A DNA stretch of 64,000 nt from Bacillus pseudomycoides. Lineage in GTDB: Bacteria > Bacillota > Bacilli > Bacillales > Bacillaceae_G. Location: positions 219,920 to 283,919 of the forward strand of contig NZ_CP064267.1 of the NCBI RefSeq assembly GCF_022811845.1. The letters run 5' to 3'. Of this stretch, positions 51,900 to 59,422 are shown in pieces. A program made the position numbers and the translations under genes. Each line of letters opens with the position of its first letter. Positions within the stretch are counted from its first letter, which is position 1. The notes under the pieces were generated by a model. That model was not told where the DNA came from. It saw only the letters and a list, made by a program, of their open reading frames with translations, and made no database searches.

Positions 51900-52276
51900 T
51901 AATTCCCCTTCCCTTCTTCTCCTTATTTATATTTTGTACCCCTTGCTGTTCATTCTTCCCACTTCCATAAAATTAAAGTACAAAGAGCCCGTTGTTTTGA
52001 GAATTAATTAAACAATTTGGTGCTGAAAATAATTTCACGTACCATAATTACAATAAATTTTATACAATACGTATACAAGGACTTAGGCTTGTTGCCACGT
52101 TGGTTTATGCGCTGAAATTCTCTACATAAAAATGTACTTCTCAAATTATTACCTTCCTTATCCCCCTTCTTTTGTAGATTCAAAAATATTTAGTTGATCT
52201 ATGTTAAAAACTAGAATGATAATTAAAGGAGAACATTAGTTTTTATCAAAGTATTCATTATTAGGAAGTGTGTGTT
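51900..52276. other. Gene-free stretch before the TnsA relic
   Basis: About 375 bp, AT-rich. I looked here for a Tn7-type left end (TGT plus repeated sites) and did not find copies of the motif seen in elements A and B. Confidence 0.35.
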
Positions 52277-52449
52277 ATGAGATGGACTAAAAAAAGATTG
52301 AACGCTTCTTAATAGAAGGTCGCGGAAAAGGAACTGGTAACAAATGTATCACTTGGTTAAAAGTATTAGATATGACTAAAAAGCCCAGTGATAAAATACG
52401 AATGAAAATTGGCTGGAAACACCATTCACTTCAAATTATTGATTATTGA
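52277..52449 (+). pseudogene. TnsA-like transposase endonuclease, N-terminal remnant
   Basis: ATG 52277 after AGGAAG. Allowing one missing A in a run of seven, it reads MRWTKKKIERFLIEGRGKGT, then NKCITWLKVLDM, IRMKIGWKHHSLQI. The pattern I-x-EGRGxGxG-x4-WLxV-x9-R-x4-K-x-HHxL matches the start of Tn7 TnsA (IKEGRGQGHGKDYIPWLTV, KTGRVHHLLS). Only the first ~57 residues exist; the nuclease core is missing. Confidence 0.55.
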
Positions 52450-52655
52450 CTTTTCCCATAAAAAGTAAGTTTTAAGTACGAAAAATCAACAGTTATTTTC
52501 CATATTAGTTAAACGACATTTATCAGCCTTATAAGATAATTTATTCATTCTGATACAAACTGTATTACCATTGATATCAAAACCCATTACAAGACAATCT
52601 GAAACGTCGTTTTTTTATAAACCTGTTAATGATTTCAATTTTATGTAAAAAAATA

Positions 52656-52695
52656 ACCCAATCGTCCTGTAAGTCAAGGACACTTGGGTTAAACT
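52656..52695 (-). terminator. Terminator of the beta-helix gene
   Basis: Minus strand AACCCAAGTGTCCT..AGGACGATTGGGTT then a T-rich tail. Confidence 0.75.
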
Positions 52696-52750
52696 AACTA
52701 TTTAAAATTTTAATGTATTCTATAAGTTATTTTTGCCCATCGGAATTCAG

Positions 52751-54109
52751 TTAACTTTTACTCTGTTCATTTACAATTAGTGATTTTATATAAACACCAT
52801 TTTCAACATTCAAGGTATTTACATCTTTGCCTTCGACATGAATCCCACCATTAATCTCAATTGTATTTGCTTTCGTACCTTTTAATAGACTCAGTCCATG
52901 AGCCGCAATTTTCTTTATAACACCTTGAACTAAAGAGTCTCCTATATTTCCATATGTAAAAATCCCATCATTCACTGTTAAATTTTCAATTTGAGTACTT
53001 GTTTGTATGCCAGTTGCACCATCCCCATGCGTGATGATTTTTTTGAAATTTGCAGTACCAATTTCACCAGTGTATGCATTAAAACCACGAGCTCCTAAAC
53101 CGAATGTTTCTATTGTACTTAGCACATTAATTTTATCTATTTTACCAAAATTGACAAATCCAACTCCACTTGGTCCATAAGAGGTAATAGAATCTTTTGC
53201 AATCCACTGTGTTACTTCACCCCAATTATCTAGTACCATATCATTTGCACCATACGTTGTGATTTTTCCTCTATTAGTTAAATTATTTACTTTTGCACCA
53301 TGTACTACAAATACCCCACCCGAAATAACATCAGGTGTCCCAAACTTAATATTCCCTGTAGAGTGAATTTCGCCGGTATTAACAACATTGGCGGTTAAAA
53401 TCCCATTATTATTTGGTAGAGCATTATGTCCATATCCACTTAAGAAAACACCACTTCCCAAAATTGGCTTTCCTTTTTCTCCAATACTTATCCCATCTAA
53501 ACGAACCGAAAGAATGGAATCCTTCGATGGTTGTTGGTTCCAAATAGTTAATGCTCCTTGGATAACTGATACACCAAAACCCTTTGGCCTTTCTATTCTA
53601 TCCAGCACGTCTGCTTCAATGATATGTAAATTATTAATATCGATATGTCCATTTTGAACTTTCGATTTTGCTAAAATTTGGACACTACCAATTGTTTCTA
53701 CATTTTCAACATTCAGTTTTCCTATCGAATTTTGAGTGTAAGAATTAAAAATCGCTCTATTTTTAGGTGATACTTCTATACGTAAATTAGAAATAGTATT
53801 ATTATTTGTAACTTCAACACCATCAATGCCTGTTTGAAATATTAGCTTTGTATCCATTGTATGTCCTTTTATCGTTACGTTTTCTGGAATTGTGATTGTT
53901 TGATCAACAGTAAATGTTTGCATAATCTCGATAACACTAGTGTTTTTTTTCAAAGCTTCTAAAAGTTCGGCTTGATTCGATACTTTTAAGCATGTTTCTG
54001 CAGCCATAACTTTGTTTGTTTGTCCTATTTGGTAAACACTAAAATCTTGAAATGTTAAAATACTAGCTGCTGTAATTCCTATCACTAATAGCCTCTTGCT
54101 TCTCTTCAT
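52751..54109 (-). CDS. Secreted right-handed beta-helix protein
   Basis: Start at ATG 54109 (MKRSKRLLVIGITAASILTF) after AAAGGGGAAGAG; 452 residues. A typical signal peptide (KR-K, hydrophobic core, VMAAET cleavage region near residue 36) is followed by repeated short strands such as ITIPENVTIKGHT, NNNTISNLRIEV, IGKLNVENVETIG and NTIEINGGIHVEG, the look of a pectate-lyase-type solenoid. I see no pectate-lyase catalytic motif, so it may be an adhesin or surface structure rather than an enzyme. Single gene with its own terminator. Confidence 0.65.
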   Translation of the reverse strand: MKRSKRLLVIGITAASILTFQDFSVYQIGQTNKVMAAETCLKVSNQAELLEALKKNTSVIEIMQTFTVDQTITIPENVTIKGHTMDTKLIFQTGIDGVEVTNNNTISNLRIEVSPKNRAIFNSYTQNSIGKLNVENVETIGSVQILAKSKVQNGHIDINNLHIIEADVLDRIERPKGFGVSVIQGALTIWNQQPSKDSILSVRLDGISIGEKGKPILGSGVFLSGYGHNALPNNNGILTANVVNTGEIHSTGNIKFGTPDVISGGVFVVHGAKVNNLTNRGKITTYGANDMVLDNWGEVTQWIAKDSITSYGPSGVGFVNFGKIDKINVLSTIETFGLGARGFNAYTGEIGTANFKKIITHGDGATGIQTSTQIENLTVNDGIFTYGNIGDSLVQGVIKKIAAHGLSLLKGTKANTIEINGGIHVEGKDVNTLNVENGVYIKSLIVNEQSKS

Positions 54110-54284
54110 TTTCTCTTCCCCTTTATATGAAAGAATTAAAATCTTAAATTTCATACATATAATTTTATAACTCCACTCAAAAACATGTAAGTATGTGTAA
54201 TCTTTCTCTAAAATAATTAGAATTTACTGAAAATTAATCTGAAGTGAGATGAACTCTTGTGGTACGGAAACGATTCAAAGAATA

Positions 54285-54329
54285 ACCCGCCACAACTGAA
54301 AATTTTTCTAATTTAGGCGGGTGTTTTTT
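54285..54329 (+). terminator. Terminator hairpin
   Basis: ACCCGCC and GGCGGGT arms (loop 24 nt), then GTTTTTTC. Confidence 0.65.
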
Positions 54330-54347
54330 CTTATATTTTATCTTGTA

Positions 54348-54499
54348 GGGGTAGCACCACATCACTATCAAGCTAACAAAATAAAATACCCCCTAAAATG
54401 AAAAAATACGCTTTCTTTCTGTAGACTTATAGGAAAGGATGGCGTTTTTTTTACACTTGGGGGTAAAGCAAATTCTTAAGTTGATGGGCATGGGGTACG
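54348..54499 (+). repeat. IS231-derived miniature element retaining the IS leader hairpin
   Basis: About 152 bp from GGGGTAGCACCACATCAC to GATGGGCATGGGGTAC. Unlike other copies its middle holds TACGCTTTCTTTCTG and AGGAAAGGATGGCG, matching the leader hairpin of the IS231 transposase gene (GTTATCCTTTCTA / GAAAGGATGACG). It links the short repeats to internal deletion of IS231. Confidence 0.7.
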
Positions 54500-54690
54500 A
54501 CAACGATTACTTCTTTTTTGAGCCACTCGACAATTTCTATGTTTTTTATGGCATTTTACTATACCGAATATGACTTCGGTATAGTTATTTAATGAAAAAT
54601 CAGTGATTTTCTTAACCGAACACGTAATTTCTCATTCTAATTTCACTTTACCGAATACAAAAAAATATAAAAATGGGGTTATTAAGTACA

Positions 54691-54760
54691 ATTTATAAAA
54701 ATTATCATACAAATGATCTGCATATCAAAGATGAATTGATGTCCAGATCATTTGCGTGAG
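54691..54760 (+). repeat. Left arm of a 70-bp inverted repeat pair
   Basis: About 90 percent identical to the reverse complement of 55209-55278. The first 30 bases are identical. Each arm contains its own palindrome, CAAATGATCTG / CAGATCATTTG. Confidence 0.75.
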
Positions 54761-54837
54761 TCTAAATAGTAATTTAGCTTACTCTAGGTTTCAGATTTTA
54801 AAGTATTTAAAATCAAGAAGTATGTATCCTATGAAAG

Positions 54838-54993
54838 TTAAGAGAAGAACAAAAGTAAAAAGATTATTTTTTGCTTTTTACTCCTATTTTTAAACCATCC
54901 CCATCTTTTGCTATCCATATCTAATTGATAGTAATCAATCGCAAGAAATAACAGAATGATTAAGAAATAGAAAAAGATTTCCAGTATAATCAT
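54838..54993 (-). CDS. Small membrane protein between the inverted repeats
   Basis: Start uncertain: AAAAAGGAG touches ATG 54993, and the frame is open to 55026. From 54993: 51 residues, MIILEIFFYFLIILLFLAID then a charged middle (YYQLDMDSKRWGWFKNRSKK) and a hydrophobic C terminus (IIFLLLFFS). Two TM segments with a basic loop, a shape seen in small immunity or toxin partners, but no family recognised. Confidence 0.45.
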   Translation of the reverse strand: MIILEIFFYFLIILLFLAIDYYQLDMDSKRWGWFKNRSKKQKIIFLLLFFS

Positions 54994-55100
54994 CTCCTTT
55001 TTATTCCATTTTATCGAAAATAACAAAATGTTACATTAAAAATATTCTATTCATGTCAGGGTTACATAACACAACATTATCAGTAGTCAATAATGTATAG

Positions 55101-55159
55101 AATTTTCGTTATGGGAAGATTTTGGTTCTTTAGCTTGATGGCGCTGTGGTGCTATCCCA
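55101..55159 (+). repeat. IS231-ended repeat, right half
   Basis: AATTTTCGTTATGGG...TTGATGGCGCTGTGG then GCTATCCC. Lies between the two arms of the inverted repeat pair. Confidence 0.55.
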
Positions 55160-55174
55160 TTATATAGAAACCTA

Positions 55175-55207
55175 AAAAAGTCCCTTTATAATATTTAAAG
55201 GGACTTT
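55175..55207 (+). terminator. Terminator hairpin
   Basis: AAAGTCCCTTTA and TAAAGGGACTTT arms around a 6-nt loop. It could end the minus-strand peptide transcript, with the T-run from AAAAAAG. Confidence 0.6.
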
Positions 55208-55208
55208 G

Positions 55209-55278
55209 CTCACACAAATGATCTGCAAATTAATTCACTTTTGATATACAGATCATTTGTATGATAATTTTTATAAAT
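55209..55278 (-). repeat. Right arm of a 70-bp inverted repeat pair
   Basis: Partner of 54691-54760. The arms enclose 448 bp holding a small membrane ORF and an IS231-ended relic. Confidence 0.75.
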
Positions 55279-55296
55279 AATTGCGGAATAATGAAC

Positions 55297-55377
55297 TTAC
55301 ATTACTGCTTTTAAAAGTTCTGCTACTAATGGAAGTACTCCACCTATAAATGATAAAACTGCCATTGCAATTGCCAT
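55297..55377 (-). CDS. 26-residue hydrophobic/amphipathic peptide
   Basis: ATG 55377 follows a perfect AGGAGG (55385-55390) at 7 nt. The peptide starts MAIAMAVLSFIGGVLPLVAE and ends LLKAVM; it has one Glu and one Lys, no Cys, and no leader or cleavage site. Composition recalls leaderless bacteriocins, phenol-soluble-modulin-like peptides or type I toxin peptides. A CcpA-like site lies 59 nt upstream. Coding is inferred only from the ribosome site and the sense of the sequence. Confidence 0.55.
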   Translation of the reverse strand: MAIAMAVLSFIGGVLPLVAELLKAVM

Positions 55378-55435
55378 ATTATTTCCTCCTCTTTTGTTGG
55401 TGCTAAGATGTGATTAATCTTTATGCTTTTATTAC

Positions 55436-55449
55436 AGTAAACGCTTACA
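55436..55449 (-). promoter_or_regulatory. cre-like (CcpA) site upstream of the peptide gene
   Basis: Minus strand TGTAAGCGTTTACT matches the cre consensus TGWAANCGNTNWCA except for the last base. It suggests carbon catabolite control. Confidence 0.5.
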
Positions 55450-55460
55450 TTTATATCAAT

Positions 55461-55494
55461 AAATTTTTATATGTAATATTGCATATAAAAATTT
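55461..55494. promoter_or_regulatory. Perfect 13-bp inverted repeat
   Basis: AAATTTTTATATG-8 nt-CATATAAAAATTT. Possible operator or terminator upstream of the peptide gene; no T run beyond it. Confidence 0.4.
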
Positions 55495-55590
55495 AGCAAG
55501 TTCCATTTGTATTGTTAATAAGAGTAGTCTTTCTATGAACCACTTGTAATTTTAGAATTTTCGAGGTGTTTTACTACACAGATCCCATAT

Positions 55591-55725
55591 GAGTTGTTTT
55601 TGCCCAAATCCCCCAAATGGGGGATTTAACTTAATACATTAGAAATTTATACATCATGTCAGAAATACAACTTATTAATATTTGAAACCTTATTCCTCCT
55701 TTTCGAGGGAATGGGCAAAAACACC
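55591..55725. repeat. Inverted pair of CCCC-hairpin/GGGCAAAAAC repeats
   Basis: 55591-55630 (minus) and 55690-55725 (plus) are copies of the hairpin plus GGGCAAAAACA unit found at 29.5 kb. The 470 bp between the peptide promoter and the YgbA gene holds only these and a terminator. Confidence 0.5.
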
Positions 55726-55830
55726 CGCATAGTAAAACGCCTCAAAAACCATAAAAATTGACGAGTGGATCAAAAAAAAAGTAATCGTTGCCGTATGCCC
55801 TTTTAGGCCTATTTGTCGTTTACGTTAATA

Positions 55831-55870
55831 AAAGAAAAAACGGGCTTGTTAGACAACCCGTTTTTTCTTT
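55831..55870. terminator. Bidirectional terminator at the end of the YgbA gene
   Basis: AAAGAAAAAACGGG and CCCGTTTTTTCTTT arms, the latter overlapping the stop region. Confidence 0.75.
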
Positions 55871-56202
55871 TAGTTCTTTTTTCTTTTCGGTAAGTCAGGA
55901 GCCTTCTTCATTGTGTCAACAACATGCATGACCGCGAAATATGGATGTTTTAAAATCATTTTCGGTCCGCTCTTCTTCATAACATCCTTAACAAAATCTT
56001 TCATATCTGGTTTATAACAATGAATTTTGCAATTTTGACATGCTGGCTTCTTCTCTTGAAATGGACATTTTGATAAACGAAAATAAGCATACTCTTTTAA
56101 CTTCTGACATTCTTCACATATAGTATCTTGTTCATGTTCGTTTTTACAATACATATCAATCATAATGCTAATTGTTTTCTCTTCACGTTCAATTCGATTC
56201 AT
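55870..56202 (-). CDS. ygbA: YgbA-family (nitrous-oxide-stimulated promoter) protein
   Basis: ATG 56202 (MNRIEREEKTISIMIDMYCK) lies 8 nt after GGGAGG and fits the family start; the frame opens 25 codons earlier. 110 residues. Conserved cysteines CEECQKL, CPFQ, CQNCKIHCYKP suggest a metal or Fe-S site, then MKKSGPKMILKHPYFAVMHV. In enterobacteria ygbA is induced by NO and linked to recovery from nitrosative stress; the exact role is unknown. Confidence 0.8.
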   Translation of the reverse strand: MNRIEREEKTISIMIDMYCKNEHEQDTICEECQKLKEYAYFRLSKCPFQEKKPACQNCKIHCYKPDMKDFVKDVMKKSGPKMILKHPYFAVMHVVDTMKKAPDLPKRKKN

Positions 56203-56396
56203 GGATAGTGCCTCCCGTTCCAAAGTCTCTCTGCTTTGATTGTAAGACTTTTTTAGAGGGTTTACATGAATTTTCATTGACAGTTTTTCTAATGTTTATC
56301 TCTTTCCTACGAATTATTAATGGAGAATGTCCCTACCAATCATAACCAACAGTAAAAGCGAACGCATTAAAACTTAAATAAACATCTTTCTTTTTC

Positions 56397-56566
56397 TTAC
56401 GAGCTTCGGATGCTTAAACCACTGGAACGACAAGCGTCCACTCGATTCTTCCACGCTATTGATTGATCTATTTTAGCCATAAAAAATCTCCTTTCCGTCT
56501 TGTACGTAAGGAGATTTTGACATGGAACTGATTCTATTGGTAGGTGGGGACAGTTTGACGCTTACT
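56397..56566 (-). pseudogene. IS66-family remnant (accessory ORF start and end repeat)
   Basis: ATG 56480 after AAGGAGATTTTTT opens a 27-codon frame MAKIDQSIAWKNRVDACRSS, like the start of IS66 accessory protein TnpA (WxxRVxAxRSSG). At 56541-56566 the sequence GTAAGCGTCAAACTGTCCCC (minus strand) looks like an IS66-type terminal repeat. Confidence 0.5.
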
Positions 56567-56613
56567 GTTATATCAAGTAATTCAGCCTTAGCGTACGGAA
56601 TCCGCGTTTTGTT

Positions 56614-56751
56614 GGTGCTACCCTATCGCCATCAAGTTAAGATATCGGTTGTTCCCCAAAACGAAAAAAACGAGCTGAATTTACATGAATAACTGTCAAG
56701 AGATAAAAATTTCGTTTTTGGGGTACCTTAAAATCTTAGCTTGATGGACAT
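56614..56751. repeat. IS231-ended repeat inserted at a Tn3 end
   Basis: GGTGCTACCCTATCGCC to TTGATGGACAT, with hairpin CCCCAAAACGAAAAA / TTTCGTTTTTGGGG inside. It abuts the tip of the Tn4430-like terminal repeat, a known preferred target region of IS231. Confidence 0.7.
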
Positions 56752-56789
56752 AGGGTAGCGCCATCATTCCGGAAAAAAACCACGCTAAG
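56752..56789 (+). repeat. Tn4430-like 38-bp terminal inverted repeat
   Basis: AGGGTAGCGCCATCATTCC then GGAAAAAAACCACGCTAAG: same length as the Tn4430 end with about four mismatches. The tip faces left, so the transposon body lies to the right. Confidence 0.8.
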
Positions 56790-56800
56790 CAAGCCAAGAT

Positions 56801-56846
56801 AAAAAGAGCCAATTTTACTCTTGATAGGGTAAAATTGGCTCTTTTT
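56801..56846. terminator. Terminator of the transporter operon
   Basis: AAAAAGAGCCAATTTTAC and GTAAAATTGGCTCTTTTT, a perfect 18-bp stem. Confidence 0.85.
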
Positions 56847-56922
56847 ATTAATACACGTATTTCACCTAGAAATTTTATCTGTTCTGTCCCCTAATATTTC
56901 AATAATTTCGTTGTACTTCTAT

Positions 56923-57669
56923 TCATATAATATCTTTTATTGTAAATCTTCGAACTCCAACAAAAGTAAATATAATAACAAATAAGCAACTTAACACATA
57001 AAAGCTACTAAACTGAAAGGAAGTCTGCAATCCTTCTAGGTGAATAGGGTCCATTGCTAATCCTGGTTGCGCAAATGGCCATATATACCCGATATTTAAG
57101 TAATGAAATATCATTCCTATACATGTAAAACCAAAACTCATTCCAACGGGAACAGCAAAACTTTTTATAGAAGATGAGAGGAATAATTGTAGTGCAGCAA
57201 TTGAAAATGTACCAATCCATCCATTAAATGACCAATTTAATAATGAAATCCAAGGAATAGGACTTGTAATACCTAGTAGCTTACCAATTACGATATAAGC
57301 AATTAAAAAAAATATTTGTGTCAATAAAGTTAACATAAATATTACTAATAACTTTGCCATGTACACATATTGAAATGGAATTGGTAAAGAGATGATTTTT
57401 TTCCAATTTCCCTCACTATGTTCAAAGCGGCATACAAATGCACAATAAATACTTACTACGACAGGAAATAAAAATAATCCATAAATTAATCCAACTTGTG
57501 TCCAAGCTTTCTCCCACTCATTTGTTGAGACTTTCATTAAGACATCGTAGTTTACTTCAAAATTTATGAGTCCAAGCACAATACAAATAAGCGGAATGAA
57601 TGTCATTACAATCCATATTTTTGAACGTTTTAATTTTAATAATTCGCATCGAAATGAGCTTAATAACAT
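56923..57669 (-). CDS. Lantibiotic-immunity ABC permease (LanG-like)
   Basis: 248 residues, six TM segments of the ABC-2 type used in LanFEG/BcrAB exporters: IWIVMTFIPLICIVLGLINF, LIYGLFLFPVVVSIYCAF, LLVIFMLTLLTQIFFLIAYI, a loop, WIGTFSIAALQLFLSSSI, and two at the C terminus. AGGAGG lies before ATG 57669, 12 nt after the upstream permease gene. It is the last gene of the operon and ends before a strong terminator. Such transporters expel lantibiotics or bacitracin-like peptides from the membrane. Confidence 0.8.
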   Translation of the reverse strand: MLLSSFRCELLKLKRSKIWIVMTFIPLICIVLGLINFEVNYDVLMKVSTNEWEKAWTQVGLIYGLFLFPVVVSIYCAFVCRFEHSEGNWKKIISLPIPFQYVYMAKLLVIFMLTLLTQIFFLIAYIVIGKLLGITSPIPWISLLNWSFNGWIGTFSIAALQLFLSSSIKSFAVPVGMSFGFTCIGMIFHYLNIGYIWPFAQPGLAMDPIHLEGLQTSFQFSSFYVLSCLFVIIFTFVGVRRFTIKDII

Positions 57670-57681
57670 ATTTGCATCCTC

Positions 57682-58422
57682 CTAATGAATATCTTTGTGC
57701 GCAAAATGAACAGTGCTAAGAACGATAAATAATAAACTAACTCCTAAACTTAACAAAAGATTCATCATGACCTCTTGGTTTGGGAAATACACTATTTTTC
57801 CATTGGAAAACGCCAAAGAAATTGGATTTGTCAGAGATGAATAGGTCCAAATTATCCATATTTTCCAAGGAAACATCTGCCCACAATACCCAAGAAATGA
57901 GCCGATTACACCTGCCGTTAAAGCAAATACTTGATTTTTCACTACCAAAGATATCCAAAGTTGCAAAATAACCATAGGAATACATCCTATAATGGTAAAA
58001 CAACCATATTTCAGTAATAATATCACCGGAATTCCACTATCAAAATTAAAGATTTTTCCTATTAATATAATTACAGAAATAGAAATTACACCTGCGTATA
58101 CAAGAAAAAAGAGACTAAAGATTATTTTGGTTATATATACTAGCTGCCTAGATGTGGGAATTGCACACAATAGCTTCCAGGTATTCCCCTTATTTTCAAA
58201 ATCAATTATTCGAGATGTAATTGTCGCAATCATTATAGGTAAAAATAATGCATTTATCATACTTATTCTTGAAAGAAGCGACTCCCAATTTAGAAATTCC
58301 TTTTTTTCTTGTGACACAATAGCAAATAACCAAAGTAATGCTAAAGACTGTATCAAAAATACCACTAAAAATAATTTCTTTCTTTTTAATTTCAATAATT
58401 CACTTCTTAAGGCAGCAATCAT
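57682..58422 (-). CDS. Lantibiotic-immunity ABC permease (LanE-like)
   Basis: 246 residues, six TM segments, same fold as the next gene (LLKLKRKKLFLVVFLIQSLA; FLPIMIATITSRIIDFENKG). ATG overlaps the stop of the ATPase gene by one base (TAATG), so the proteins are made together. With the ATPase and the second permease it would form the LanF2EG exporter. Confidence 0.8.
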   Translation of the reverse strand: MIAALRSELLKLKRKKLFLVVFLIQSLALLWLFAIVSQEKKEFLNWESLLSRISMINALFLPIMIATITSRIIDFENKGNTWKLLCAIPTSRQLVYITKIIFSLFFLVYAGVISISVIILIGKIFNFDSGIPVILLLKYGCFTIIGCIPMVILQLWISLVVKNQVFALTAGVIGSFLGYCGQMFPWKIWIIWTYSSLTNPISLAFSNGKIVYFPNQEVMMNLLLSLGVSLLFIVLSTVHFAHKDIH

Positions 58423-59336
58423 TATAAAACACCACCTTTTTCTGTTAAGCTTAGAAATATTTCCTCCAACGTATGCTTCTCTTCTTCAATTCGATACACT
58501 GATATATTCTGCTGTACTAATAAATAATTTATTTGAGAAATAAGGTGATCTTCTTGTTGACGCGTAACAAGACAATCACCTTCAAGTCCAAGATGAATAT
58601 GATGCTGTTCTAAAATTTGATGTGCCTTTACTACATCATTTACACGTATTTTCATTGATGCTTGACTTTTTTTGCGTAACACTTCCATTTTGTCTTGAAA
58701 AATAAGCTGCCCACTATTAATAATGCCTACTTGTGTTGCAATTTGATCCATCTCATTTAACAAATGACTAGAAATAACAACTGTCATATCATATTGCTTT
58801 GGCAGTTGTTTGATGAGTTCACGAATTTCTTGAATCCCGGCAGGGTCTAATCCGTTTGTGGGTTCATCTAAAATTAACAATTTGGGATTTCCAAGTAGTG
58901 CCATTGCTATGCCAAGGCGTTGCTTCATTCCAAGTGAGTACTGTTTAACTAGTTTATCTTTTTGTTTCTCTAATCGGACAATACGCAATACCTCATCAAT
59001 ATTCTTTTTTGGTACTTGTAACATTTGCCGAATTACTTCTAGGTTTTCATGACCTGTTAAATGTCCATAATAAGATGGTGATTCAACAAGAGAACCAACT
59101 TCTCTTAAAATATCTATTTGATTTGTTTTCAAATCTCGATTGAATACTTTAATATTACCTGCAGTTGGTTTTATTAATCCCAGTAACATTCTAATTGTCG
59201 TTGTTTTCCCAGCCCCATTTGGTCCTAGAAATCCATAAATTTCACCTTTACCAACTTTCATTTGTAATTGACTCACACTATTTACAGCTCCATATGTCTT
59301 TGTCAAATCTTCAGTCTCAACGATATATGTTCCCAT
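58422..59336 (-). CDS. Lantibiotic-immunity ABC ATPase (LanF/BcrA-like)
   Basis: I start at ATG 59336 (MGTYIVETEDLTKTYG), 6 nt after GAGGTG; 304 residues. Walker A GPNGAGKTTTIRML, Q-loop GSLVESPSYYGHLTG (the Q is replaced by E, as in LanF proteins with the E-loop), signature YSLGMKQRLGIA, Walker B LLILDEPTNGLDPAG and switch His in SSHLLNEM. The C-terminal ~80 residues match the BcrA-type extension. The E-loop is a known marker of lantibiotic-immunity transporters. Confidence 0.88.
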   Translation of the reverse strand: MGTYIVETEDLTKTYGAVNSVSQLQMKVGKGEIYGFLGPNGAGKTTTIRMLLGLIKPTAGNIKVFNRDLKTNQIDILREVGSLVESPSYYGHLTGHENLEVIRQMLQVPKKNIDEVLRIVRLEKQKDKLVKQYSLGMKQRLGIAMALLGNPKLLILDEPTNGLDPAGIQEIRELIKQLPKQYDMTVVISSHLLNEMDQIATQVGIINSGQLIFQDKMEVLRKKSQASMKIRVNDVVKAHQILEQHHIHLGLEGDCLVTRQQEDHLISQINYLLVQQNISVYRIEEEKHTLEEIFLSLTEKGGVL

Positions 59337-59422
59337 TATTGGCACCTCTTTTTCTTGATTAAGCTATCATTTATTATGAAAGTTCTTGCTTAATCTTGAA
59401 TTGAGCTGACCTTAAGTTTAGC

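Noticed and set aside
52751..54109. Pectate lyase
   Set aside because: Solenoid-like repeats are present but none of the catalytic or calcium-binding motifs of pectate lyases is visible.
3924..56789. The two Tn3-type ends as one giant transposon
   Set aside because: The tips point away from each other (the first faces right, the second faces left), so they do not bound the DNA between them; different mismatches also indicate different parents.
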